Source: CAYSCZ01 sp964429655 (lineage in GTDB: Bacteria; Bacteroidota; Bacteroidia; Cytophagales; Cyclobacteriaceae). Taken from it: a DNA stretch of 64,000 bases. A program made the position numbers and the translations under genes. The DNA lies in NCBI GenBank assembly GCA_964429655.1, contig CAYSCZ010000010.1, positions 7,042-71,041 of the forward strand, read 5' to 3'. Below the pieces are notes generated by a model. It worked only from the letters and a program-made list of their open reading frames with translations, made no database searches and was not told the DNA's origin. Positions 26,890-34,651 of this stretch are shown piece after piece (within the stretch, counting starts at the first letter, position 1; each line of letters opens with the position of its first letter).

Positions 26890-28035
26890 ATGTCCTTAAC
26901 ATTTATTAAGAATTTTTTATTGATAATTGCTTCGGTAATCCTGTTTCTTTTTGCCATCAATTTGATGGGTGCCGGGTTCAGCAAACTTGGAAATGAGGTT
27001 GTAGCTTCTATAATCTATGCTACCAGCAATCCATATGTAGGCTTGTTTATAGGTTTATTAACTACCGCTATAATACAAAGTAGCTCCACCACAACAAGTA
27101 TGGCAGTTGCTGCGGTAGCTTCTGGTTCCATTTCATTTGAAAATGCTATCCCTATTATAATGGGTGCAAACATTGGGACGACCATTACCAGTTCGATTGT
27201 CTCTTTGGCATACCTTACCAAAAAGAATGAATTCAAAAAGGCCATTTCCGCAGGCATGGTCCATGACATATTTAATTTCGCCACTGTTCTTATTATTTTC
27301 CCATTAGAGCTTAAGTACAATTTACTTTCTAATCTATCAAGGAGTATAAGCTCATTATTTTACAGTGATCAAGTCCTAACTTTGCCACTATTAAGGGATT
27401 TCCTAAATAGGGATCTGTTTGACTGGGTCATGCCAACGGTTATCGAAAGCATAGATAGTGGCATCATTTTACTAATGATCGCCTTCCTAATTTTATTTGG
27501 TTGTATAAAGTTGATATCAAATTTCATATACAAGCGCTTAATTGGTAAATACAGGACGAATCTTGAGAATTTTGTATTTAATAACAAATACCGATCTTTT
27601 AGCTGGGGCTTACTAATTACTTCTGCAGTGCAATCAAGCTCGTTAACCTCTTCATTGATTGTTCCTTTGGTGGCAACAGGCAAAGTACCCTTGTTGAAAG
27701 CTTTTCCTTTCGTAATGGGAGCTAATATAGGTACCACAATCACCGCTTTACTGGCTGCTTTATTCCGTACTGAAGGCGCAATAAACCTGGCGATTGCGCA
27801 TTTCCTTTTTAACTTAATCGGGGTTTTAATTTTCCTTCCTTTCCCATTCTTAAATAAAATACCACCTCTTGTAGCCAATAACTTAGGACATCTTACACTC
27901 AGGTACCGGTTTATTGGGCTCCTTTATATCATTGTAACTTTTTTCCTTTTACCTTTCACATTAATCTACATCAACAAGGAAGGGAAGGTTAAAACACATC
28001 AAGAAAGCACAAGTCATCTTAAGAAAGAAGATTAG
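26890..28035 (+). CDS. Na+/phosphate cotransporter family protein
   Basis: 381 residues from ATG 26890; a TTG at 26872 would add six residues. The two inverted NptA/SLC34 repeats are clear: IIQSSSTTTSMAVAAVASG with MGANIGTTITS, and VQSSSLTSSLIVPLVATG with MGANIGTTITALLAAL. No C-terminal PhoU-like domain is present, so it is the short form. It takes up phosphate with sodium at the inner membrane. Two small membrane-protein genes follow on the same strand. Confidence 0.93.
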   Translation: MSLTFIKNFLLIIASVILFLFAINLMGAGFSKLGNEVVASIIYATSNPYVGLFIGLLTTAIIQSSSTTTSMAVAAVASGSISFENAIPIIMGANIGTTITSSIVSLAYLTKKNEFKKAISAGMVHDIFNFATVLIIFPLELKYNLLSNLSRSISSLFYSDQVLTLPLLRDFLNRDLFDWVMPTVIESIDSGIILLMIAFLILFGCIKLISNFIYKRLIGKYRTNLENFVFNNKYRSFSWGLLITSAVQSSSLTSSLIVPLVATGKVPLLKAFPFVMGANIGTTITALLAALFRTEGAINLAIAHFLFNLIGVLIFLPFPFLNKIPPLVANNLGHLTLRYRFIGLLYIIVTFFLLPFTLIYINKEGKVKTHQESTSHLKKED

Positions 28036-28105
28036 CAGAAATTTTATGAATTTTAAGCTTTTAACTAGATTCACTGGAATTTAAACAATCAAAACGTTTT
28101 TCGAT

Positions 28106-28453
28106 TTGGCTAAATTACTAAAGATTGATAAGCTCCTGGAATACTTAAATGACTACATAAAAGTCAAAATTGAGATATTACAGGTTTATCTAGCGGATAA
28201 AATAGCAGAGCCACTAAATATTCTGGTTGCTTTGGTCATCATACTATTTTTATCTTTCTATTTCTTCTTATTTCTAAATTTAGCGCTGGCTAATATTTTA
28301 AATACCGTTCTATCAAGCAACTTCTGGGGCTACATTATTGTAGCCGGTCTTTATTTGATCCTAATTATTGCCGCAATATTTTATTTCAGAAGCGGTCATT
28401 TTAAAAAGCTTATAACAAATTTTGTTTTAAAACTTAATGAGCACAAGCAATAG
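28106..28453 (+). CDS. Small holin-superfamily-III-like membrane protein
   Basis: 115 residues. A helical, amphipathic N-terminus (LLEYLNDYIKVKIEILQVYLADKI) is followed by two membrane helices (about 38-66 and 75-96) and a basic tail. This order fits the chromosomal 'phage holin family'/YqjE-type proteins, which are not phage genes despite the name. The start is TTG at 28106, the only start giving this N-terminus. Its end overlaps the next gene by 17 bases. Confidence 0.65.
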   Translation: MAKLLKIDKLLEYLNDYIKVKIEILQVYLADKIAEPLNILVALVIILFLSFYFFLFLNLALANILNTVLSSNFWGYIIVAGLYLILIIAAIFYFRSGHFKKLITNFVLKLNEHKQ

Positions 28454-28751
28454 ATTAAAGGAACTTAAGATAAAAGAACAGGGAATCCTTGAGAACATTA
28501 AAAAGGAATCATCTCAGGTTGAAAGAGAACTTATTGGATCCGGTGTTTTTTTTACGATCTTATTTAGCGGGACGCTGATCTCATTAGGCAGGATATTCCG
28601 CGGTATACGTGCAAAGAAAGAGAAGGTAAAAAAACAATCCTTTTTTGGCTTAATATTTAAGGTAGTACGAAATACAATAAAATTGGAATTGATAAATTCC
28701 ATATCAAGAAACCTGGCTAAGGTACTGTCTGCTTACCTTAAACGTTCATAA
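28437..28751 (+). CDS. Small membrane-associated protein of unknown function
   Basis: 104 residues: a charged N-terminal helix (RLKELKIKEQGILENIKKESSQVERELIG), one hydrophobic segment (about 33-51), then a very basic region (RGIRAKKEKVKKQ) and an amphipathic C-terminus. It overlaps the holin-like gene and is probably translated with it; the pair resembles YqjD/YqjE-like stress-related envelope proteins by layout. Its 3' end overlaps the convergent araC-type gene by 14 bases. Confidence 0.6.
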   Translation: MSTSNRLKELKIKEQGILENIKKESSQVERELIGSGVFFTILFSGTLISLGRIFRGIRAKKEKVKKQSFFGLIFKVVRNTIKLELINSISRNLAKVLSAYLKRS

Positions 28752-29658
28752 GCGATTCCCGACGTCGCATTTTTCCTGCAGGAATACCAAACATCATTTT
28801 AAACCTCCGGCAAAAATAAGCAGTATCTTTATAACCTACCTCCCTGCCTATTTCCCTAATGCTCTTTTTTGATGTTCTTAGCAAATTTACAGCCTCCTCC
28901 ATTCTTTGATATTCTATATAATCCTGCGGATTAATTCCAGTTAGCATCTTAAAATACTGACCTACATAATCCTCTGATACATTTGCGATACTGGAAAGTT
29001 TTTTATTGGAAAGGTCAAATCCGAGATTATCTCTAATATAGCTGAATAAATCAATAAGCCTGGGATCTTTAAAGTAGGTAACATTTGTGGCTAATTGCTC
29101 TACAAATAAGTTGTTGTTAATCAAGTACCTGATGGTTTCAATAACCAATTGGTCTGTTTTTAATTTTATTACCCTTGCCTTACCCGGTGTATCGGCATAG
29201 GTTTCGTAAATAATATCCTCTATAATAGGCTTCAAAACATCTTCCTCTTTGATTATAAATGGAGGGATATCAAGCGATGCAAAAAAGTTAACAGAGTCGA
29301 AAACCTTGGCTTCGAAGGTTAAATAACAAAAACTTTCCAGGTTACCACCGTTGACTATTGAGTTAGACTGCTGAAAATATTTCTCCCGGTGATTTAAAAA
29401 ATCATCATTTGAAAGGCTTACAGCTTCACCGCTGCCGTAAGTGACAGGTAACATTCTAGCGCCTGGAATAAACAATATTTCATTTTCCCTTACGGTTTTT
29501 TTTTCTTTCCCGTATTTTACCTGACCTTTTTTTACGAGTAAAACCAAATTTTCGACATCATAGTAATTCTCAACCGTGATTGGTTTTAAAATATTAATAT
29601 TCCTAGCTTTCTTAAACTTCACCTCTAGGGATTCAATTATTTTATTATAATCTTCCAT
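28738..29658 (-). CDS. AraC-family transcriptional regulator
   Basis: 306 residues. The N-terminal half is a cupin-like sensing domain (NYYDVENLVLLVKKGQVKYGKEK). The C-terminal ~100 residues hold two helix-turn-helix motifs (DLSNKKLSSIANVSEDYVGQYFK; KSIREIGREVGYKDTAYFCRRFK with the conserved GINPQDYIEYQRM linker). It binds DNA, and its ligand is unknown. The gene lies downstream of an acyl-CoA dehydrogenase gene on the same strand; a perfect 8-bp dyad in the gap may be its operator. Confidence 0.92.
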   Translation of the reverse strand: MEDYNKIIESLEVKFKKARNINILKPITVENYYDVENLVLLVKKGQVKYGKEKKTVRENEILFIPGARMLPVTYGSGEAVSLSNDDFLNHREKYFQQSNSIVNGGNLESFCYLTFEAKVFDSVNFFASLDIPPFIIKEEDVLKPIIEDIIYETYADTPGKARVIKLKTDQLVIETIRYLINNNLFVEQLATNVTYFKDPRLIDLFSYIRDNLGFDLSNKKLSSIANVSEDYVGQYFKMLTGINPQDYIEYQRMEEAVNLLRTSKKSIREIGREVGYKDTAYFCRRFKMMFGIPAGKMRRRESLMNV

Positions 29659-29703
29659 ATGATGATTCTATGAAGGTACCTCCAATAATATGATTTAAGA
29701 ATT

Positions 29704-29724
29704 ATTAGTTTGGATAAAACTAAT
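29704..29724. promoter_or_regulatory. Perfect dyad (ATTAGTTT/AAACTAAT), candidate operator
   Basis: An 8-bp inverted repeat with a 5-base spacer, about 45 bases before the araC-type start codon. No U-run follows, so a terminator is unlikely. A dyad fits a dimeric regulator, although AraC proteins usually bind direct repeats. Confidence 0.4.
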
Positions 29725-29779
29725 ACATAGAATTGATATTAACAAATCTTTAAACAACTCCCTGAAACTGTAATTTATA

Positions 29780-30919
29780 TTATTTCAATATACTTCTTGA
29801 AATCACCAACTTTTGTACTTCTGATGTGCCTTCATATATCTGGGTGATCTTTGCATCCCTCATCAAGCGCTCCACATGATATTCTTTCACATATCCATAA
29901 CCACCATGAATTTGAACAGCTTCCACCGTTGCATCCATAGCCACTTTAGAGGAAAATAGCTTTGCCATTGCACTGGCTTCAGCATATGGAAGTGCATTAT
30001 CCTTTAAATGCGCAGCTTTGAAACACAGGAGCCTTGCAGCATCTATCTGGGTAGCCATATCTGCCAGCTTAAATTGTATACCCTGGTAATTGGAAATTTC
30101 TTTACCAAAAGCTTTTCTTTCTTTAGAATAGTTTAATGAAAGTTCATAAGCTCCCGAGGCAATGCCTAAAGCTTGTGCAGCAATACCTATCCTACCTCCA
30201 TTTAACGTATTCATTGCAAACTTAAATCCAAAGCCTTCATCACCGATTCTATTGGCCTTAGGAACTTTAACATCTGAGAACATTAGTGAATGTGTATCGC
30301 TACCTCTTATGCCTAACTTATTTTCTTTTTTACCAATCTCAAAACCCTGCATCCCCTTTTCGACTATTAGGGCATTTATGCCTTTATGACCAAGTTCGTG
30401 ATTGGTTTGTGCCATCACAAAATAGACAGAGGCACTGGAGCCGTTAGTAATCCAATTCTTATTTCCATTTAACAAATAATGATCTCCTTTATCAATTGCA
30501 GTTGTTTTTTGGGATGTGGCATCAGAACCAGCTTCAGGTTCTGACAGGCAGAATGCACCAATTATCTCACCCGTGGCTAATCTCGTAAGGTATTTTTCTT
30601 TTTGTTCTTCAGTTCCATATTTTTCAAGCCCCCAGCATACCAATGAATTGTTGACGGACATACAAACAGAGGTGGATGCATCTATTTTTGAAATTTCCTC
30701 CATTGCCAACACATAAGATATAGTATCCATTCCACCTCCTCCGTATTTAGGATTAACCATCATGCCCATAAACCCTAAATCACCCATCTTTTTTATTTGC
30801 TCTGCCGGAAATCTTTGTTCCTCATCCCTTTCTATTACACCCGGTAATAATTCATTATTGGCAAAATCCCTGGCGGCATCTCTAACAGAACGTTGCTCCT
30901 CGGTTAATTCAAAATTCAT
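29780..30919 (-). CDS. Acyl-CoA dehydrogenase
   Basis: 379 residues, standard length. This FAD enzyme oxidises acyl-CoA at the alpha-beta bond and passes electrons to ETF. Signatures are GAFCLSEPEAGSDA, KNWITNGSSASVYFVMAQT, GIAAQALGIASGAYE, the second signature QIHGGYGYVKEYHVERLMRDAK, and the catalytic glutamate in IYEGTSEVQ (Glu 363). The position of that glutamate is that of the short-chain/butyryl-CoA group. It has a candidate -7 box overlapping the terminator of the gene behind it. Confidence 0.95.
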   Translation of the reverse strand: MNFELTEEQRSVRDAARDFANNELLPGVIERDEEQRFPAEQIKKMGDLGFMGMMVNPKYGGGGMDTISYVLAMEEISKIDASTSVCMSVNNSLVCWGLEKYGTEEQKEKYLTRLATGEIIGAFCLSEPEAGSDATSQKTTAIDKGDHYLLNGNKNWITNGSSASVYFVMAQTNHELGHKGINALIVEKGMQGFEIGKKENKLGIRGSDTHSLMFSDVKVPKANRIGDEGFGFKFAMNTLNGGRIGIAAQALGIASGAYELSLNYSKERKAFGKEISNYQGIQFKLADMATQIDAARLLCFKAAHLKDNALPYAEASAMAKLFSSKVAMDATVEAVQIHGGYGYVKEYHVERLMRDAKITQIYEGTSEVQKLVISRSILK

Positions 30920-30951
30920 GTTGGTTTTTGGGTTAAATTCTTGATAAAGTT

Positions 30952-30959
30952 CAAATATA
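30952..30959 (-). promoter_or_regulatory. Candidate -7 box (TATATTTG) for the acyl-CoA dehydrogenase gene
   Basis: On the minus strand TATATTTG fits TAnnTTTG, 32 bases before the start codon. It begins within the T-run of the terminator at 30959-30995. No good -33 TTG is seen because the hairpin occupies that position. Confidence 0.45.
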
Positions 30960-30995
30960 AAAAAAGGGATTTAAACACATTTGTTTAAATCCCTT
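30959..30995 (-). terminator. Strong Rho-independent terminator (13-bp stem) after the zinc-protease/rfaE2 operon
   Basis: A perfect 13-bp stem (30964-30976 with 30983-30995) with a 6-base loop, followed on the minus strand by seven T. The upstream minus-strand operon ends at 31190; the family-B palindrome lies between. Confidence 0.85.
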
Positions 30996-31022
30996 CAGGT
31001 CTAATTGCTTATGAAATAATTT

Positions 31023-31190
31023 AACCTGAATTATGCAATAGGAATCGTGATGAAGGCATAAAACGCAAAGAAAGAGGTACTTATGTTGATGAGGCATAGC
31101 ACCGCTATGGTGATTCAACAAGTTGACGGTAAGTGCCTATTTAAATGTGTTTTATGTTTGGAATAGATTTTCTATTGCATATTTCAGGTT
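31023..31190. repeat. Family-B palindromic element, copy 1 (168 bp)
   Basis: Ends are AACCTGAATTATGCAATAGG and its inverted partner AACCTGAAATATGCAATAG. The centre is CATAGC (31095-31100), ACC, GCTATG (31104-31109). It is about 98 percent identical (four mismatches by eye) to the inverted copy at 61507-61674. Its last base is shared with the TAA of the zinc-protease gene. There is no ORF inside. Confidence 0.92.
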
Positions 31191-31888
31191 TAATCTTCTC
31201 CCATACCAAGATAAAGCATAATCCAATACAATAATGAAGTTAAAGCTCCGATAGCCGCTACCACATATGTCATCGCTGCCCAGTTCAGTGCGTCTTTAGC
31301 CATTCCATGCTCGTTGCTTTTTACCATTCCCCTGTCGCTTATCCATGCCAAAGCCCGTTTACTTGCATCAAATTCGACCGGTAGTGTAACCATTGAAAAT
31401 AATGTTATTACAAACTGTGAAGCTATGATCACGAGGATAATGTTTTGAATGCCTAAACCGTACAAAAATCCTCCTCCGAATATCATCAGCAATACTACAA
31501 AATTCAAAATCCTGGCACTGACATTTTGTACTGGCACCATCGCCGACCTAAACTCAAGAAAACTATAAGCTTTAGCGTGCTGAACGGCATGTCCACACTC
31601 ATGAGATGCGACGGCAGCGGCAGCAGCTGAACGGCCGAAATACACATCCGGACTTAAATTAATCGTTTTGTTGCCCGGATTGTAATGATCTGTTAACCGA
31701 CCTTCCACCGAGGTGACATTCACATCATAAATATTATGGTCCCTTAGCATCAATTCGGCAATTTCCTTACCACTTAAACCCGACGCCAGCTGGACCTGGG
31801 AATACTTTTTAAACTTTGATTTCAATCTTGAACTTACTGCCCAACTGATTATTAAAAATACAATTCCAATTATTAGTATCATATTCAA
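31190..31888 (-). CDS. Neutral zinc metallopeptidase, YugP family
   Basis: 232 residues. An N-terminal membrane helix (about 2-17), the zinc motif SHECGHAVQHAKAYSFL (HExxH type), then three hydrophobic helices (about 125-145, 150-170 and 208-228). GKTINLSPDVYFGRSAAAAAVASHE is the family-typical region before the motif, given here in overlapping parts as TINLSPDVYFG and AAAVASHECGH. It is a membrane-bound peptidase of unknown substrate. rfaE2 ends at the base just upstream, so the two are coupled. Confidence 0.9.
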   Translation of the reverse strand: MNMILIIGIVFLIISWAVSSRLKSKFKKYSQVQLASGLSGKEIAELMLRDHNIYDVNVTSVEGRLTDHYNPGNKTINLSPDVYFGRSAAAAAVASHECGHAVQHAKAYSFLEFRSAMVPVQNVSARILNFVVLLMIFGGGFLYGLGIQNIILVIIASQFVITLFSMVTLPVEFDASKRALAWISDRGMVKSNEHGMAKDALNWAAMTYVVAAIGALTSLLYWIMLYLGMGED

Positions 31889-32377
31889 TTAAATATTAAG
31901 ATCCTTTATTTTATTTATAATGTTAGTTGTTGAATATCCTTCGACCAACTCCACCGTCTCTACTTTTCCTCCGCTTTCTATTATTACATCAGCCCCTACT
32001 ATACTTTCAATGTTGTAATCATTTCCTTTAACGAGTACATCAGGCATTATTGTTTTGATAAGTTGCAATGGCGTATCCTCTTCAAAACTGACCACTGCAT
32101 CTACAAATCCTAAGGCCGCTAATATCCTTGATCTGGCATAGAGATTTGTAATTGGCCGCTCAGCACCTTTAAGCCTGGAAATGCTATTATCAGAATTTAT
32201 GCCAATTATACATTTGTCAGCTAATTCACTGGTTTTTTCAAGGTAATCTACGTGACCCAGGTGCAATATATCAAAGCATCCGTTTGTAAAAACTATTTTC
32301 AGACCTTTAGCCCTCCAACTTTCAATGGTTTGTATTAACGCTGGAAGTTGCTGAATTTTCTTGGACGTTTCTGTCAT
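31889..32377 (-). CDS. rfaE2: D-glycero-beta-D-manno-heptose 1-phosphate adenylyltransferase
   Basis: 162 residues, the stand-alone nucleotidyltransferase half of HldE. It makes ADP-heptose for the lipopolysaccharide core. Motifs: FTNGCFDILHLGHVDYLEK (HxGH nucleotide site), GINSDNSISRLKGAERPI, LAALGFVDAVVSFEEDTP, VLVKGNDYNIE and VELVEGYSTTNII. The start is well inside the 3' end of the flippase gene (56-base overlap). The kinase half (rfaE1) is not in the window. Confidence 0.94.
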   Translation of the reverse strand: MTETSKKIQQLPALIQTIESWRAKGLKIVFTNGCFDILHLGHVDYLEKTSELADKCIIGINSDNSISRLKGAERPITNLYARSRILAALGFVDAVVSFEEDTPLQLIKTIMPDVLVKGNDYNIESIVGADVIIESGGKVETVELVEGYSTTNIINKIKDLNI

Positions 32378-33356
32378 GTTTTACGAATAGAAAAGAAATT
32401 AGTAACGCTATACCCCCAAAAAAAGAAATTGCAAACAATTGAGAGGTATGCAAAATAGTGGCAAAAAATAAACTTGTGGTTTTTTCAATTCCATATAATA
32501 TCAAAATTGCACTTACAAATAAATGGAAAGCTCCGATGCCCCCCTGAACAGGTACAACCATTGCAAGACTACCGGTTATCAAAATCATAAGACCAGCTAA
32601 TGGAGACAGATCACTTGTTTCGGATAAGGAGAACACAATGAAGTAGGACATAAAAAAATAAATGACCCATAAGAGCAAAGTGGCAAATAGAAATTCAAAA
32701 CGCTTTTTAAGCCTGATAATTGAAACAATACCATTTATTAATCCTTTTATCAATGCTTTAATTTTAATGAGGAATGGATGGTTTCTGAATGCCCGATAGA
32801 TAATTATGATTAAACCGGCAACTAGTGCTAGGTTAAATAATACCACAATAAATACCACCCATAAATTAAAGTTTACAGGCAACTGTCCAGCGACATTTTG
32901 CTCAAAGAACAACATGAGCTTATCAAATTCCAATGTAAAGCCAATCAGCACAAGCAAGAGCATTGTGACCACATCAATGACCCGTTCGGTGATCACTGTT
33001 CCAAATGAATTTATGAATGGCACATTATCATTTCTTCTCAATACACCACACCTTGATATCTCACCCAGTCTAGGTACTGCCAGATTGACAAGATAACCCG
33101 TTAAAACAGCCAAAATGACTCTCCTTGTTGAGACATTATAGTTCATTGGTTCCAATAATAATTTCCACCGATAAGCCCTTAACCAAAAGGAAAAGATGGA
33201 AATGATTATTGAAAAAATCACCCATTTGTAATCAACCGTTGATAGTCTGTTATAAAACGCTTTTAAGTCTATTGATTGAAAGGCTAAATATAAAAGCACT
33301 GCTGCCAGAAGAAGCGAAATAGAATATTTTAAGATCGATTTTAAGGTTTTGGTCAT
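32322..33356 (-). CDS. Lysylphosphatidylglycerol synthase-type transmembrane protein (UPF0104)
   Basis: 344 residues with about 8 membrane helices. Typical segments are WVIFSIIISIFSFWLRAYRWKLLLE (as FWLRAYRWKLLL), LAVPRLGEISRCGVLRR, and MVVPVQGGIGAFHLFVSAIL. It is the membrane (flippase-like) domain of the MprF family without the lysyltransferase domain. Such proteins probably flip or transfer lipid-linked groups; the substrate is unknown. It overlaps panD by 1 base and rfaE2 by 56 bases. Confidence 0.88.
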   Translation of the reverse strand: MTKTLKSILKYSISLLLAAVLLYLAFQSIDLKAFYNRLSTVDYKWVIFSIIISIFSFWLRAYRWKLLLEPMNYNVSTRRVILAVLTGYLVNLAVPRLGEISRCGVLRRNDNVPFINSFGTVITERVIDVVTMLLLVLIGFTLEFDKLMLFFEQNVAGQLPVNFNLWVVFIVVLFNLALVAGLIIIIYRAFRNHPFLIKIKALIKGLINGIVSIIRLKKRFEFLFATLLLWVIYFFMSYFIVFSLSETSDLSPLAGLMILITGSLAMVVPVQGGIGAFHLFVSAILILYGIEKTTSLFFATILHTSQLFAISFFGGIALLISFLFVKHDRNVQENSATSSVNTNH

Positions 33357-33706
33357 TAATTCTCTAATTGATTATGATCATCGGGAAATATGACCACAGG
33401 TTTATGCTTATTTACTTCCTTTTTATCTATTAAACAATAAGCAATGATTATAACAATATCCCCTACCTGAGCTTTTCTGGCAGCCGGTCCATTCATCACC
33501 ACTTGTCCTGAACCTCGCATACCTTCGATTACATAGGTCTCAAGCCGCTCCCCATTATTAATGTTTACCACCTGGACTTTTTCATTTTCAAATATCTCAG
33601 CAGCTTCCATTAATAAGGGATCCAATGTAATAGAACCTATGTAATGAAGTTCTGCCTGGGTAATTTTTACTCTATGAATTTTAGATTTTAGTACTTCTAA
33701 CCACAT
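33356..33706 (-). CDS. panD: Aspartate 1-decarboxylase (pyruvoyl-dependent)
   Basis: 116 residues from ATG 33706. It makes beta-alanine for pantothenate. The chosen start places the self-cleavage site YIGSIT at Gly24-Ser25, the same numbering as the E. coli enzyme. The extra eight codons of the longer frame would lie inside panC. Other motifs: KSKIHRVKITQAELHY, the substrate-binding ERLETYVIEGMRGSG, NGPAARKAQVGDIVIIIAY, and the C-terminal HKPVVIFPDD. It follows panC by 4 bases. Confidence 0.95.
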   Translation of the reverse strand: MWLEVLKSKIHRVKITQAELHYIGSITLDPLLMEAAEIFENEKVQVVNINNGERLETYVIEGMRGSGQVVMNGPAARKAQVGDIVIIIAYCLIDKKEVNKHKPVVIFPDDHNQLEN

Positions 33707-33710
33707 TAAT

Positions 33711-34541
33711 CTATAAAAAAATATTATCAATTAGTCTAACATTTCCTACCTTACCAGCGCCACAGATTGAAATCTGCCTGTTGGATATTTCATGAACAGG
33801 AAATAAGCTTTCTGAATCCACAACTTCTAAATACTCTGGTTCAAAGCCACCTGATCCTGTCATTTTTTCCTTTCCTTTTTTTACTGCACGGTTAATATTC
33901 TCTCCCGATAACAACCTTTCTCTTACAAATGACAAGGTATCAATTAATACCAGTGCGTCTGTTTGTTGTTGCAAATTTAACCTCAAATTTCTTGATGACA
34001 GGGCAAGGCCATTTTTTGTTCTAACTGTGGGAACAGGAATAATATCAATATTAAAGAAGAGATCACGAACTAATTTTTTGACCATTGTTAATTGCTGAAT
34101 GTCTTTTTGTCCGAAGTACGCAGCTTTTGGATCAATAATGTTAAAAAGTTTGGTTAGTACGATTGCCACACCATTAAAATGTCCGGGTCTCTTCTTTCCT
34201 TCCATTATGTTTTCCAGATAACCAAAATCAAATTTTACAATGGGATCATTTTTATAAATCTCATCTTTGGTAGGCAAAAAGCAGATATCCACTCTATATT
34301 TTTGTAATTTTTCAAGATCATCATTCTTTTTTATTGGATAATTCAAATAATCATTTGGATCATTGAATTGCGTAGGATTCACAAAAATACTCACTACTGT
34401 GATATCATTATCCCTTTTACTATGGTCAATTAATCGGAGGTGCCCATCATGTAAAGCCCCCATAGTAGGGACGTAGCCAACTTTTCCATTCGATTTGCCA
34501 ATCTCTTCTTTGTACTCAGTAACTGTAGTGGCAATCTTCAT
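33711..34541 (-). CDS. panC: Pantothenate synthetase
   Basis: 276 residues. It joins pantoate and beta-alanine with ATP. Motifs: YVPTMGALHDGHLRLI (HxGH), VSIFVNPTQFNDPNDYLNYP, FHFNGVAIVLTKLFNI-like RPGHFNGVAIVLTKLF, YFGQKDIQQLTMVKKLVRDL, and NGLALSSRN (KMSKS-like site). It is the first gene of the minus-strand panC-panD-flippase-rfaE2-protease run, divergent from the glycogen-synthase-like gene. Confidence 0.97.
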   Translation of the reverse strand: MKIATTVTEYKEEIGKSNGKVGYVPTMGALHDGHLRLIDHSKRDNDITVVSIFVNPTQFNDPNDYLNYPIKKNDDLEKLQKYRVDICFLPTKDEIYKNDPIVKFDFGYLENIMEGKKRPGHFNGVAIVLTKLFNIIDPKAAYFGQKDIQQLTMVKKLVRDLFFNIDIIPVPTVRTKNGLALSSRNLRLNLQQQTDALVLIDTLSFVRERLLSGENINRAVKKGKEKMTGSGGFEPEYLEVVDSESLFPVHEISNRQISICGAGKVGNVRLIDNIFL

Positions 34542-34574
34542 TTGATAAAGGTATTAGTAAATCCATTTAAAAAA

Positions 34575-34610
34575 TTTGATTGAAAATGATGCAGAAAAAT
34601 AGTAATTTTG
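34575..34610 (+). promoter_or_regulatory. Bacteroidota promoter for the glycogen-synthase-like/glmS run
   Basis: TTTGATTG (34575-34582), 20-base spacer, then TAATTTTG (34603-34610). Both boxes and the spacing fit the phylum consensus. The ATG follows 41 bases later at 34652. Confidence 0.7.
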
Positions 34611-34651
34611 TAAGCACTTTCTAAAAACGCCATCAATAAAACTATTGGAAT

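Noticed and set aside
28106..28453. Holin-like gene as sign of a prophage
   Set aside because: No phage structural, lysis or integrase genes are nearby. This holin-superfamily type is common in chromosomes.
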